Translations under genes and position numbers: made by a program
NCBI GenBank assembly: GCA_016792625.1
Contig: JAEUKK010000155.1
Location: forward strand, 1 to 64,000
DNA: 64,000 nucleotides
Origin: Deltaproteobacteria bacterium
Lineage (GTDB): Bacteria; Myxococcota_A; UBA796; UBA2385
Reading direction: 5' to 3'
Notes under the pieces: generated by a model
Told to the model about the DNA's origin: nothing
Databases searched by the model: none
The model's input: the letters and a program-made list of their open reading frames with translations, nothing else
In this document: in pieces, positions 36,354 to 45,021 of the stretch
Position numbering within the stretch: position 1 is the first letter of the stretch
Layout of the letters: each line of letters opens with the position of its first letter

Positions 36354-37354
36354 GGTGTGCCCCCGCCGGCGCGGTTGAGGCCCTTGGCCTCGATGAAGTC
36401 GGCCACCCAGGTCGCGATCAGCGCGTTGCCCGCCGCGTTGGCGTGGCCGCGGTCGTTGGGGAAGTAGAGCTGCTGGCCGTTCACGGCGCGCTCCATCTGG
36501 GGCTGCAGGTCGAGGTGGGGCACGCCGAGCTGCTCGGCCGCCGCCTGCAAGATCAAGCGGTGCTGGGCGGTGTAGCCGCTGCGCTCGAGCGGGTAGCCCA
36601 ACAGCACGGGCGTGGCGCCGGCCGCCTGCACCTTGGCCACCAAGGCCCGCAGGTTCTCGGCGTAGTCGGCCGGGGGCACGCGGAACAGGCCCTCTTCGCC
36701 GCCATCAGGGCGCTCTTTGGCCTGCAGCTGGATGTTCCCGAGGCCGGCGCGCAGGCCCATGTAGATGCGGCTGCGGTACAGCAGGTTCTCTTTGAGGAAG
36801 CGGGCGTCTTGTTGCAAGACCGCTTGGCTCTTGTCGGTGTAGGCGGCTTTGCGCGAGTCCTGCACGATGAAGCCGATGAGGACGACGTCAGGCTCGTAAT
36901 TCTTGAGCACCTCGTCCCACAACCAGAGGCCTTGGAAGCTCGTGTAGCCGGGCTGGCCGCCGTTGACGACCTCGACCGCGGCGTGGCCCCGGCTGCGCAG
37001 CGTGGCCTCGAGCTGGGCGGGGTAGGCCTCGGCGTCGCCCACACCCCAGCCGAAGGTGGTCGAGCAGCCCATGCTGAGCAGCCGCCAGGCCGACGTAGGC
37101 TTCTCGACCGCGTGAACAGGCCCCCGCAGGCCATTCTCGTCGGTTGAGACGCGGAAGGTGGTGCGCTCCTCGTTGTGGGGGAAGCTCTCGCCGGCCAGGC
37201 CCGGGTCGGTGATCCAAAAGGGCTCGTTGTGCGCGAAGGTGCCGGTGGGCTTGGGCCAGCCGGCGCTGCGCAGGCCGAGCTCGACCCCGCCGAAGACCAC
37301 GAGCGTGGTGATCGCCGCGAAGGCCAGCTTGCGGGTCAGCGGGAGCGCGGCCAT
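36350..37354 (-). CDS. Membrane-anchored SGNH/GDSL-like hydrolase
   Basis: A 334-residue protein with one N-terminal membrane helix (about 9-28, no cleavage site evident) and a periplasmic SGNH-type domain. The catalytic Ser is probably in SMGCSTTFGWGV; block III is NGGQPGYTS; the Asp/His pair is in FPNDRGHANAAGNAL. Such domains deacetylate or acylate polysaccharides, for instance in alginate or O-antigen modification. Position between a lipoprotein and a glycosyltransferase supports glycan modification. It starts 2 nt after the stop of the lipoprotein gene and ends overlapping the GT2 gene. Confidence 0.82.
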   Translation of the reverse strand: MAALPLTRKLAFAAITTLVVFGGVELGLRSAGWPKPTGTFAHNEPFWITDPGLAGESFPHNEERTTFRVSTDENGLRGPVHAVEKPTSAWRLLSMGCSTTFGWGVGDAEAYPAQLEATLRSRGHAAVEVVNGGQPGYTSFQGLWLWDEVLKNYEPDVVLIGFIVQDSRKAAYTDKSQAVLQQDARFLKENLLYRSRIYMGLRAGLGNIQLQAKERPDGGEEGLFRVPPADYAENLRALVAKVQAAGATPVLLGYPLERSGYTAQHRLILQAAAEQLGVPHLDLQPQMERAVNGQQLYFPNDRGHANAAGNALIATWVADFIEAKGLNRAGGGTP

Positions 37355-37356
37355 GA

Positions 37357-38187
37357 CTAGCGCGCGGGCTCGACGTTGATCGCGGCGTGGTCGGTGATCC
37401 CGCCGTTTTTGAACCAGATGTTGTCGTAGAAGGTCTTGTCGTTGATCGAGAAGCTGATCTCGCCGTGCTCGGGCGCCTCGAACATGAGCTCAGCGCCGAC
37501 CGGCTTGATGAGCTCGACCCCGGCCTCGGTCACGAACTTCATGATGAACATGCCGGCCCGGCAGCCCTCGATGGTGCAGGGCCAGTCGCCGCTGGTCGTC
37601 GGCTGGGCGGGGTCGCCCTCGACGTTGATCCAGGGGCCCTTGTCGGTGATGCGGAACTTGTCGCCCACCGGCGCCCAGACCCGCACCTTGTCGCCCTTGC
37701 AGATGCGCAGGGGGCGCTGCCAGCCGGTGTCGATCTCGAGGTAGTCGAACATCGTGTAGTCGAGCGGGGTGAGGCACTCGCCCGCGGTCAGCTTGGCGGG
37801 CAGGGCCTTGATCGCGCTGGCCCAGGCCTCGACCGAGCCCCCGCCGGCCGCAGTACGGCAGGCCTCAAGGTTCTGGCTGACCACCGCCTCGATCTGTGCT
37901 GGGCGACCGAGCAGAGTGACCTCGACCTCGTCAATCACGCCCTCTTCGAGGCTCATGCCGCCGTCACGTTTGCCGGCCCACTGCTCTTTCATCGCGTCGA
38001 GGGCGGCGGCCCGGGCCATCTTCCGATCCGTCTCGGGCAGTTTGCCCCAGTCGGGCGGGAAGTAGCACTCAAACGCCATTCCGGTGGCCTCTTTGTGCCA
38101 ACCAACCGGGGCGGCGGCCGGCGGGGGCGGCGGCTTGCACGCGGCGAGGACGAGCAGGGGGAGGAGGGCGGAGGCGGAGCTGCGCAT
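37357..38187 (-). CDS. Lipoprotein, first gene of the sugar operon
   Basis: The 276-residue product has lipobox LAAC (Cys17) and then a poly-Pro stretch. The mature protein has a helical N-terminal part and a beta-rich C-terminus, with Cys pairs (ECLTPLD, CTIEGC). No domain is recognised. Because the following six genes are separated by at most about 40 bp, this gene probably heads the operon and is made along with the glycan enzymes; it could be a sorting or export component. Upstream 38188-38511 (324 bp, up to atpE) holds no gene I can support. Confidence 0.75.
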   Translation of the reverse strand: MRSSASALLPLLVLAACKPPPPPAAAPVGWHKEATGMAFECYFPPDWGKLPETDRKMARAAALDAMKEQWAGKRDGGMSLEEGVIDEVEVTLLGRPAQIEAVVSQNLEACRTAAGGGSVEAWASAIKALPAKLTAGECLTPLDYTMFDYLEIDTGWQRPLRICKGDKVRVWAPVGDKFRITDKGPWINVEGDPAQPTTSGDWPCTIEGCRAGMFIMKFVTEAGVELIKPVGAELMFEAPEHGEISFSINDKTFYDNIWFKNGGITDHAAINVEPAR

Positions 38188-38511
38188 GGTCGGACCACCA
38201 GGGGCGCGGGCCGGGGGCGCCGGCTGCGCGGAGGGTGCGGGGTGGGCGCGGTTGGGCCGCGGCGGAGGGGCCGGGGCGGCGGGGCCCCGAGTCGGGCCCA
38301 GAGCATGACACAGCGGCGCGCGGGGCGGGCCGTCGGCCGGCTCTTGGTGCTCTGCGACGTCAACCCCGCGAAGCGCGGGCCTGGTCCCGGCGGAGGGCGC
38401 GGCGCGGCCGCTGGTCGGGTTGGGGCAAAAACACGCGCGCCCCACGCGCCAGAGCACGGGGGCGGGCGGAGCAGGGGCGCGGCGCCGGTCGCCGGGCCGC
38501 AACCGTCGTGT
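38188..38511. other. Intergenic region between atpE and the sugar operon
   Basis: A GC-rich 324-bp stretch without plausible coding on either strand. It probably contains the promoter of the lipoprotein-headed operon and the end of the atp transcript; no clear hexamers or terminator seen. Confidence 0.4.
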
Positions 38512-38814
38512 TCAGACCTTGCCGACGAGCTGGAAGGCGATGACCAGCGCGTAGATGACCAGCGACTCGATGAGGGCGAGGCCGATGATCATCGGGGTGA
38601 ACAGCTTGCCCGAGGCCTGGGGGTTGCGGGCGATGCCGTCGAGGGCGGCCGCGGCGGCCTTACCCTGGCCCAACGCGCCGCCGGCAGCGGCGACGCCGAT
38701 GGCGAGGCCAGCGGCCATCGCGATGTCGCCCTTGCCGCCGTCTTGCGCGAAGGCCGGGGTGGCGAAGGTCAGGAGCACGAGCGCGGCGGGCAGGAGCTTG
38801 AGGGCGTTCTTCAT
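38512..38814 (-). CDS. atpE: ATP synthase F0 subunit c with an N-terminal signal-like extension
   Basis: A 100-residue proteolipid of the c-ring. Two transmembrane helices surround the ARNPQASG loop; the ion-carrying carboxylate is Glu83 in LIESLVIY. The first 23 residues ([23 protein letters not shown]) look like a cleavable signal peptide, a known feature of some bacterial c subunits. Gln50 and Ser84 match positions that help bind sodium in Na-type c-rings; specificity is uncertain. GGAGG precedes the ATG. It is the last gene of the atpZ-atpI-atpB-atpE run, after a 147-bp gap. Confidence 0.94.
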   Translation of the reverse strand: MKNALKLLPAALVLLTFATPAFAQDGGKGDIAMAAGLAIGVAAAGGALGQGKAAAAALDGIARNPQASGKLFTPMIIGLALIESLVIYALVIAFQLVGKV

Positions 38815-38961
38815 GGTTTCCTCCAAATCAGGGGCAGAGGGCAAGGGTGGGGAGGCTCCGCGAGCCGGCGGGGCCGCGGCGGTGAGGTGGTCCGCCATCG
38901 CGGTGCGAGGCACCGCGCGCGGGGGGCCTGGCGGACCAGGCCGTCGGGGCACGGGGGAACT

Positions 38962-39720
38962 TTAGTGGTGACCCTCTTCGTCGTCATGGCCGACGGAGAG
39001 CATCAAGTAGATGGCCGAGAGCAGGGTGAACACGAAGGCCTGCAGGAAGCTGACCCAGATTCCCAAGCCCAAGAAAACGGAGGGCACAAGGACCGGCACC
39101 AGGTCGGACATGATGCCGAAGACCAGGTGGTCGCCGTTGATGTTGCCGAAGAGGCGCAGCGTCAGCGAGGCGGGGCGGATGATGAAGACGCCAGCGGCCT
39201 CGATCGCGAAGATGAGCGGCGCCAGCCACCACACCGGGCCGGCCATGTGCTTGAAGAAGCCCAGACCAGTGCGGCGAATGCCCTCGAAGACGTAGATGCT
39301 GAGCACCACCAGCGACATGGCGAGGTTGGTGTTCACGTTGTCGGTGGGGGGCAAAAAGCCCGGGATCACCGACATCAGGTTGCTCACGAAGATCACCAAG
39401 AAGGTGCCCCCGAGCAGCCAGAAGTAGCGGCGGGTGTCGGCCCTGCCGAGCGTGGGCTCAAGCATGCCGATGATCGCGCCGACGAACAGCTCGAAGACGC
39501 CGCCGAGGCCGAGGCCGGGCGAGGGCACGAACTGGGCCGCGCCGCCTTTGGGGTCGAGCTTTTTGCCCAGCGCGGCACGGCCCACCGCGGCCAGGGCCAG
39601 CAGGAACAGGCAGATGCCCCAGGAGCTCAGCACCCGGATCGCGTCGTCGTGCGATGCGCCGAAGCCTTCGAGCGCATGCACCAGCGGAGACAGCAGCTGG
39701 AACCAGGAGAAGTGGTACAT
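38962..39720 (-). CDS. atpB: ATP synthase F0 subunit a
   Basis: A 252-residue membrane subunit providing the ion half-channels next to the c-ring. About six helices are visible; the essential Arg is in SLTLRLFGNINGDHL (about residue 185-190), with a following VSFLQAFVFTLLSAIYL helix. The C-terminal tail is acidic and His-rich (GHDDEEGHH). The start ATG overlaps the stop of the I-type gene upstream. Subunit b and the F1 genes are not in this window, so the synthase genes are split. Confidence 0.95.
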   Translation of the reverse strand: MYHFSWFQLLSPLVHALEGFGASHDDAIRVLSSWGICLFLLALAAVGRAALGKKLDPKGGAAQFVPSPGLGLGGVFELFVGAIIGMLEPTLGRADTRRYFWLLGGTFLVIFVSNLMSVIPGFLPPTDNVNTNLAMSLVVLSIYVFEGIRRTGLGFFKHMAGPVWWLAPLIFAIEAAGVFIIRPASLTLRLFGNINGDHLVFGIMSDLVPVLVPSVFLGLGIWVSFLQAFVFTLLSAIYLMLSVGHDDEEGHH

Positions 39721-40094
39721 CAGGCGTCCTCGGCATCGAGCGTGTGGAACACGCCGCGGGAGGCAGAGAGGAGGAGCACGGCCACGAGCACCGAGCCACC
39801 CAGCGCCACCGCCATCGGCGGGAAGTGCGCGAGCAGCAGCGCAGAGCCGCCGACCAGGAGGAGGAGCTTGAGGCCCCAGAGGGCCACGGGCAGGGCTGCC
39901 GAGCCGCCCTGCAGGCGGGCCGCGAAGAGGCCGCGCCCGACGACCTGCCACAGCCCGAGGTTGAGCAGGCAGAGCCCGCCCGCCGCGGCGATGCCCAGCG
40001 TGACCTGCCGCTCAGCCATCAGCGCGCTCAGCCCCACGATCAGCCCCAGCAGGGCCGCGCTCTGGTGGGTGATCGTGCGGAGGGAGAGGGTCAT
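39720..40094 (-). CDS. ATP synthase I-like small membrane protein
   Basis: A 124-residue protein with four hydrophobic helices, directly upstream of atpB and overlapping it by 4 nt (ATGA). Size, topology and position match AtpI-family (ATP synthase subunit I) proteins thought to help c-ring assembly or Mg uptake. Sequence similarity in this family is low, so the call rests mostly on position. Confidence 0.75.
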   Translation of the reverse strand: MTLSLRTITHQSAALLGLIVGLSALMAERQVTLGIAAAGGLCLLNLGLWQVVGRGLFAARLQGGSAALPVALWGLKLLLLVGGSALLLAHFPPMAVALGGSVLVAVLLLSASRGVFHTLDAEDA

Positions 40095-40302
40095 CGGGGT
40101 CTGCGAGGCCTCGCATCGCCAGGGTCAGTCGGACCATGCCGACCATGAGGGCCGCTGTGCTGCAGCCGAGGAGCAGCCATGGAGCGGTGCGGAGCCGGGA
40201 GTCGAGGGCATCACCGAGATAGACGCCCAGTACGACCATCACGACGAGCTCGGCGACCGAGGCGGTCGCCCGACCGTAGCGGCGGAGGGTGCGGGGATCC
40301 AT
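40012..40302 (-). CDS. AtpZ-like two-helix membrane protein
   Basis: A 96-residue protein with two membrane helices (ASVAELVVMVVLGVYLG and WLLLGCSTAALMVGMVRL) separated by the GDALDSRLRTAPW turn, the typical AtpZ layout (G..lD..l.t.P). The Pro/His/Arg-rich tail overlaps the next gene by about 80 nt in another frame, which is unusual; the tail could be non-essential. It is the first gene of the F0 group. Regulation unknown. Confidence 0.72.
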   Translation of the reverse strand: MDPRTLRRYGRATASVAELVVMVVLGVYLGDALDSRLRTAPWLLLGCSTAALMVGMVRLTLAMRGLADPDDPLPPHDHPPERGPAGADRGAERADG

Positions 40303-40444
40303 CTTGAGCGCCGAGGTCAACCGGGGAAGGTCAACCACTCTCCAGCTCCACCCCGGACCGGGGCGGAGCGTGGGGGTAATCCGCCGGGGCGGGCCAGTCA
40401 AAGGGCAAGGGCTCCGCTGTCGCCAGTCCGACACGCGGCCAGCG

Positions 40445-41758
40445 TCAAGCGCTCACCTCGACCGCCTCGATGAGGACACGCACCAAGTGGGCGACCTCGG
40501 CCTCGGTCAGGGTCGCGGGCAAGAAGGCGGCCTCAAATTGGCTCGGCGGCATGTACACGCCGCGGTCGAGGGCCGCGCGGTGAAAACGACCGAAGCGACG
40601 CAGATCACAGCGCTTGACCGCCTCGAAGTCGGCCGGCGCCTCGGGGTGGAAGTAGACCGTGAACATCGAGCCGACGCGCACAAAGGCGCAGCCCGCCGCC
40701 TCGATCGGGCCGCGCAGCCCCGCCTCGACCGCCGCGCCGATCTCGTCGAGCCGCGCGTAGACCTCGGGGCTGAGCTTGCGCAGAACCGCGCGCCCCGCGG
40801 CCACGGCCAGCGGGTTCCCCGACAGGGTGCCCGCTTGGTAGACCGGGCCCAGGGGGCTCAGCTTCTCCATAAAAATGCGCTTGCCGCCGAAAGCGGCGAG
40901 CGGCAGGCCTCCTCCGACGATCTTCCCCAGGCAGACCAGGTCGGCGTCGACCCCGAAGCGGGCGCAGGCGCCGCCGCGGGCGAGGCGGAAGCCGGTCATC
41001 ACCTCGTCAATGATGAGCAGCGCGCCATGTTCGGCGGTGAGGCGGCGCAGGCCCTCGAGGTAGCCGGGCGCGGGCGCGATGCAGCCCATATTGCCGGGCA
41101 CCGGCTCGAGGATGACCGCCGCCACGTCACCTTTGGCGAGGTGGGCCTCGACGGCCCCGAGATCGTTGTAGGGCGCGGTGCGGGTCAGGGCCGCCACCGC
41201 CGCGGGGATGCCCGGTGAGCCGGGCCGGGCGAAGGTGGCCACGCCCGAGCCCGCCGCGACCAAAACGGCGTCGTGCGCGCCGTGAAAGTGCCCGTCGAGC
41301 TTCACGATCACGTCGCGACCGGTCACGCCGCGGGCGAGGCGCAGCGCGTGCATGGTCGCCTCGGTGCCCGAGCTGCACAGGCGCACCATCTCAAGGCAGG
41401 GGTGGGCCGCGCAGAGCTCTTCGGCGAAGCGCACCTCGCCCTCGGTGGGCGCGCCGAAGCTGGTGCCGCCCTTGGCCGCGTCGATGATCGCGTCCAGCAC
41501 GTCAGGGTCAGCGTGGCCGAAGATGAGCGGGCCCCAAGAGCCGATCAGATCGAGCGCCCGGTTGCCGTCGGCGTCGACCAGCCAGTTGCCCTCGCCGCGG
41601 GCGATGAAGGGCGGATCGCCGTCAACCGCGGCGAAGGCGCGCACCGGCGAGTTCACCCCGCCGGGGATCACGCGGCGGGCCTCGGCGAAGAGCGCGGCGG
41701 AGCGGTCGTGGGCCGGCGGCGCGGCAGAGGGGGCGGCAGAGGCGGGCGCGGCGGACAT
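40445..41758 (-). CDS. hemL: Glutamate-1-semialdehyde 2,1-aminomutase
   Basis: HemL converts glutamate-1-semialdehyde to 5-aminolevulinate, the C5 route to heme. The 437-residue product has the IPGGVNSPVRAF N-terminal signature, SSGTEATMHALRLAR, HFHGAHD, IIDEVMTGFR and PLP lysine in CLGKIVGGGLPLAAFGG. Length is the family norm. ATG at 41758 follows GGAG. It lies about 140 bp upstream of atpZ on the same strand. Confidence 0.96.
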   Translation of the reverse strand: MSAAPASAAPSAAPPAHDRSAALFAEARRVIPGGVNSPVRAFAAVDGDPPFIARGEGNWLVDADGNRALDLIGSWGPLIFGHADPDVLDAIIDAAKGGTSFGAPTEGEVRFAEELCAAHPCLEMVRLCSSGTEATMHALRLARGVTGRDVIVKLDGHFHGAHDAVLVAAGSGVATFARPGSPGIPAAVAALTRTAPYNDLGAVEAHLAKGDVAAVILEPVPGNMGCIAPAPGYLEGLRRLTAEHGALLIIDEVMTGFRLARGGACARFGVDADLVCLGKIVGGGLPLAAFGGKRIFMEKLSPLGPVYQAGTLSGNPLAVAAGRAVLRKLSPEVYARLDEIGAAVEAGLRGPIEAAGCAFVRVGSMFTVYFHPEAPADFEAVKRCDLRRFGRFHRAALDRGVYMPPSQFEAAFLPATLTEAEVAHLVRVLIEAVEVSA

Positions 41759-41828
41759 CGGGGCTCCGGGGCGGTGGGCGGGGGCCGCGCTTAGCCCGCC
41801 GTGGCGCCCCTGCCCGCGGGGCGGGGCG

Positions 41829-42722
41829 CTATCCCCCGAAGTGACCCACTGGACGGCCATCCCCGCCGATGACCGCCTTGTGGCCGGCGACGTAGTGCGC
41901 CCGGACCTTGTGCAGCGCCCGCTCGGCCACCGCCTCGAGCATGCCGCCGAGGGTCGCGTGCACGAAGCGGGTGATCAGGCCCTCGGGGATCGAGCCGCCC
42001 ACCACCGAGGTCGCGTGGTAGCCGAGCAGGGTGTGCTCGGGGTCGAGCGCGATGACCAGCCAGGCGCCGTGGTTCACCGGCGTCCACACGGCCTCGGCCA
42101 CCGCCTCGGGCGGGATCTTGGCGAGGCGCCCGGCGGCGATCAAGCCGCCCAGCTCGGCCTCGCCCCCCGCGCGCAGGCGCCAAGGGTGCTCCCAGGCGCG
42201 GTTGCCGGTGCTCGCGGCCAGGCTGTGGTTATTGGTGACATCGACGAGCCAGTGCCGATCGGCGAAGGGTCGGGGCAGATCGAGCATGCCGTACCAACGT
42301 GAGCGATCAGGGGGCGCGAACTCGACGCGGACCTCGGTCACCTCGCCGCTCTGGACGTAGTGAGGGTCTTGGCAGGCCACCCAGACCACGTCGCGCGGCG
42401 CGGGGATGACCCGCAGGCCGGTCGCCCGACGGGGCTCGTCGGGGTCGCCGCCCGGCTGATCCAGCACCCGGACCACCTCGCCGCGGATCAGCGCCGTGCG
42501 CTGGGCGTCGGTCAGCCGGGGCAGAGGGAGCTGGGCGTTGCGGTCATACTCGGCCATCGCGGCCGCCAAGGCAGAGACGGAGAGGGGCGCGACCACCGCC
42601 GGGCCGGACGCGTGGGCGCCCGGACCGCTGAGCAGCGGCGCGGCCCCGAGGACAGCGACCAGGGCGATGAGGTGGAGGAGGGGGGCGGCGCGGGGCCGGG
42701 GCGGGCAGGACGGCGTGCGCAT
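41829..42722 (-). CDS. Secreted START/SRPBCC-like lipid-binding protein
   Basis: A 297-residue protein with a signal peptide (hydrophobic core LLHLIALVAVLGAAPLL). Residues about 95-270 have a START/polyketide-cyclase-like pattern: WVACQDPHYV, EVRVEFAPPDRSRWYGMLDLPRPFADRHWLVDV in short segments, then a C-terminal helix LITRFVHATLGGMLEAVAERAL. Such folds bind hydrophobic ligands. ATG at 42722 is chosen; 42740 is possible. Ribosome-binding sites are weak for both. It lies between hemL and a CaiB-type gene on the same strand. Confidence 0.72.
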   Translation of the reverse strand: MRTPSCPPRPRAAPLLHLIALVAVLGAAPLLSGPGAHASGPAVVAPLSVSALAAAMAEYDRNAQLPLPRLTDAQRTALIRGEVVRVLDQPGGDPDEPRRATGLRVIPAPRDVVWVACQDPHYVQSGEVTEVRVEFAPPDRSRWYGMLDLPRPFADRHWLVDVTNNHSLAASTGNRAWEHPWRLRAGGEAELGGLIAAGRLAKIPPEAVAEAVWTPVNHGAWLVIALDPEHTLLGYHATSVVGGSIPEGLITRFVHATLGGMLEAVAERALHKVRAHYVAGHKAVIGGDGRPVGHFGG

Positions 42723-42785
42723 GGGCGGAGCCTGCCACATCCCGCGGCCGTTGGGCGAGGAGATCGCCGGATCAAGGCGAGGCCG

Positions 42786-43916
42786 TCAAGGGGCGCGGGC
42801 CAGCCACGCGGCGTCGACCTCGCCGTCATGCTCCCCGAGGCGGGGCGCCCGGCGCTCTGCCCCGCGCCCGGCCCCGTCCATGGCGAAGGGGAGGCGCAGG
42901 GTGCGGACCGCCTCCCCCGTTTGGGGGTGCGGGTGGGAGAGCGTCACCAAGCCGTCAAGGGCCTGCTCGACGCTCAAGATGGGCCCGCAGGGCACGCCGG
43001 CCGCGGTGAGGCGCGCGGTCCAGCCGGCCACCGTGTCCTCGGCGAGGCGGCGGCAGAGCCAGGCGTCGAGCTCGGCGCGGGCGGCCACCCGGTCGGCGTT
43101 GCGGGCGTAGGCGGGCAGGGCGCCGCGCTCGGGCTCGCCGAGCGCTTTGCAGAGAGTGACCCACAGCGCGTCATTCCCGACGCAGAGGTTCAGGTGGCCG
43201 TCTGCCGCCGGGTAGCTGCCAAAAGGGTGGATGGAGCGGTGGTGGTTGCCCATGCGCGGCGCGGCGGCCCCGGCGTTGAGCCAGGCGCTGGCGTGGTAGG
43301 TCAGCAGGCTCAGCGTGCTCTCGTGCAGCGAGACCCGGACCGTCGCGCCCTCGCCGCTGCGCTGCTTGCGGTGCAGCGCGGCGAGGATGGCGATGGCCGC
43401 GTTCATCCCGCTGGCCAGGTCGGCGATGCTGGCTGGGCACTTGTGGGGCTCGCCCTCGACCGGGCCGGTCAGCGCCGGGATGCCCGAGAGGCCCTGCATG
43501 AGCAGGTCGTAGCCAGGGCGGGGGTCGTCGGGGTCGTCAAAAGCCTGGATGGTGCAGACGATCAGGTCGGGCCGCTCGGCGCGCAGGGCCTCGGCGCCGA
43601 GCCCGAGGCGCTCCATCACCCCGGGCCGGAAGTTCGAGAAGACCACGTCGGCGGCCAGCGCCAGGGCGCGGGCCCGGGCCTGCCCTGCGGGGTCCTTGAG
43701 GTCGATGGTGACCGAGCGCTTCCCCCGGTTGACCGAGAGGAAGTACGTGCTCTCACCGGACAGGAAGGGGGGGCCGAAGGCGCGGGTGTCGTCCCCCTCC
43801 CCTGGATGTTCCACTTTGACGACGTCGGCGCCAAGATCGGCGAGAAAAAGTGAGCCATAGGGCCCGGCGAGCACCCGGGTGAAGTCGAGCACGCGCACAC
43901 CAGATAAGGGTAACAT
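42786..43916 (-). CDS. CaiB/BaiF-family CoA-transferase
   Basis: A class-III CoA-transferase of 376 residues, which moves CoA between carboxylic acids. Hallmarks: VRVLDFTRVLAGPYGSLFLADLGADV split across the N-terminal Rossmann part, VKVEHPGEGDDTR, FLSVNRGKRSVTIDLK, the catalytic Asp in GYDLLMQGLSGI, and VRVSLHESTL. Length is slightly short of the 390-430 norm. Substrate unknown. Start ATG at 43916 with GGAAG about 9 nt before it. It is divergent from the helix-hairpin-helix gene over a 451-bp gap. Confidence 0.9.
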   Translation of the reverse strand: MLPLSGVRVLDFTRVLAGPYGSLFLADLGADVVKVEHPGEGDDTRAFGPPFLSGESTYFLSVNRGKRSVTIDLKDPAGQARARALALAADVVFSNFRPGVMERLGLGAEALRAERPDLIVCTIQAFDDPDDPRPGYDLLMQGLSGIPALTGPVEGEPHKCPASIADLASGMNAAIAILAALHRKQRSGEGATVRVSLHESTLSLLTYHASAWLNAGAAAPRMGNHHRSIHPFGSYPAADGHLNLCVGNDALWVTLCKALGEPERGALPAYARNADRVAARAELDAWLCRRLAEDTVAGWTARLTAAGVPCGPILSVEQALDGLVTLSHPHPQTGEAVRTLRLPFAMDGAGRGAERRAPRLGEHDGEVDAAWLARAP

Positions 43917-44367
43917 CGTATTATCTTCCCGGTGCGCCCGGGCGCGCGGCCCCGCCGTCTGGCCGGGTGGTCGTCGGGACTGGCCGCGGTCCGCTGCTGC
44001 GCCACCTTGGGCGCTAGGGTGTAAACCGTATGTCTCGTCGCACGGCCGCGGTGGCGCGCCCTGCGCTGTAATTGTCACTCAGTGTAACCATGAGGTCAGC
44101 GAAACACCGGACAAGCGCGCCCAACGGGATACACTGGCGGGCGGTCATTCGTGGGGTTTCTCCAATGGGCCGGGTTTCGCACGGAGTTTTCCGTGCAAAG
44201 ACGCCACCCACCCCGTCTGTGTGCCGAAGCAGCGCGCTGCGCGCCCCTCCTCCCGGGACAGGAGCGCGCGCTCCCGCGACTGCGGTTAGCGTCCACCACG
44301 GCTCGTCGGCCCCGGCCCGAGCTAGCCCACCCCAGATCCCCGGATCATCCGATCCCCGGAGCGCACG
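43917..44367. promoter_or_regulatory. Long divergent intergenic region, AT-rich centre with hairpin
   Basis: No gene is supported in this 451-bp stretch. It has an AT-rich core near 44068-44092 (TGTAATTGTCACTCAGTGTAACC, shown here only by its CACT-C-AGTG centre as a short dyad), a perfect 7-bp hairpin at 44179-44196 (GCACGGA, loop GTTT, TCCGTGC), and TAGCGT at 44287-44292, a possible -10 for the downstream gene. An unannotated small RNA is possible but unproved. Confidence 0.4.
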
Positions 44368-44775
44368 ATGTCGTACAAGATTGAGGAGATCGAGGGCGTC
44401 GGTCCCAAGTTCGCGGACCGCCTCGCCAAGGTCGGCGTCAGCACCACCGGCGAGCTGCTCGACCGCGCCGCCACCCCGGCCGGCCGCAAAGAGCTGGCCG
44501 AGAAGGCCGAGGTTCGCCCCGACCTGGTCCTCAAGTGGGCCAACATGGCCGACCTTCTTCGCATCGAGGGCGTGAGCGGCCAGACCGCCGAGCTGCTCAA
44601 GAAGTCCGGCGTCGACACGGTGAAGGAGCTGGCCCAGCGCAACGCGGCCAACCTGACCGCGAAGCTCAACGAGGTGAACGGCAAGCGGAAGGTCGCCCTC
44701 GAGGTGCCGACCGAGGCGCAGGTGGCCAGCTTCATCGCCGCGGCCAAGAGCCTGCCGGGCAAGCTCAACTACTGA
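44368..44775 (+). CDS. DUF4332-like helix-hairpin-helix protein
   Basis: A 135-residue soluble protein with two helix-hairpin-helix units: IEEIEGVGPKFADRLAKVGV near residue 5-24 and LLRIEGVSGQTAELLKKSGV near 63-82, followed by a Lys-rich helical tail. This matches the DUF4332/HhH_5-type proteins that may bind DNA or act as protein-protein adaptors. GGAG lies 7 nt before the ATG. It is monocistronic by spacing. DNA binding is inferred from the motif only. Confidence 0.85.
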   Translation: MSYKIEEIEGVGPKFADRLAKVGVSTTGELLDRAATPAGRKELAEKAEVRPDLVLKWANMADLLRIEGVSGQTAELLKKSGVDTVKELAQRNAANLTAKLNEVNGKRKVALEVPTEAQVASFIAAAKSLPGKLNY

Positions 44776-44971
44776 GCGGCCGCTGCGCCTGGGCCGCCGG
44801 TGTTCTGGCACCGGGCCCGGGCGCCGCACCCAAGAACGTCGCCGAGGCCGCCGAGGCCAGCGTGCCCGGCGGCGTTCGCGCGTTTTTGCAACGGAAGCGG
44901 GGGCGAGGAGCGCGGCCCGAAAGCAGGCGGAGGTCGCGGAGGTCGGGCGGCGCGCGGCCCAAGCGGGTGGC

Positions 44972-45021
44972 TCAGCGACCCGAGGGCGCGCCCGGTTCAG
45001 CGACCCGAGGGCGCGCTCGGC
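44972..45021. repeat. 25-bp direct tandem repeat
   Basis: Two adjacent copies (44972-44996 and 44997-45021) of a 25-mer starting TCAGCGACCCGAGGGCGCGC differ at two positions. On the minus strand each copy supplies a TGA at its end, so it duplicates a possible gene end. Confidence 0.85.

Noticed and set aside
37387-40473. 1028-codon plus-strand frame across atp genes
   Set aside because: Antisense to atpB, atpE and the lipoprotein gene.
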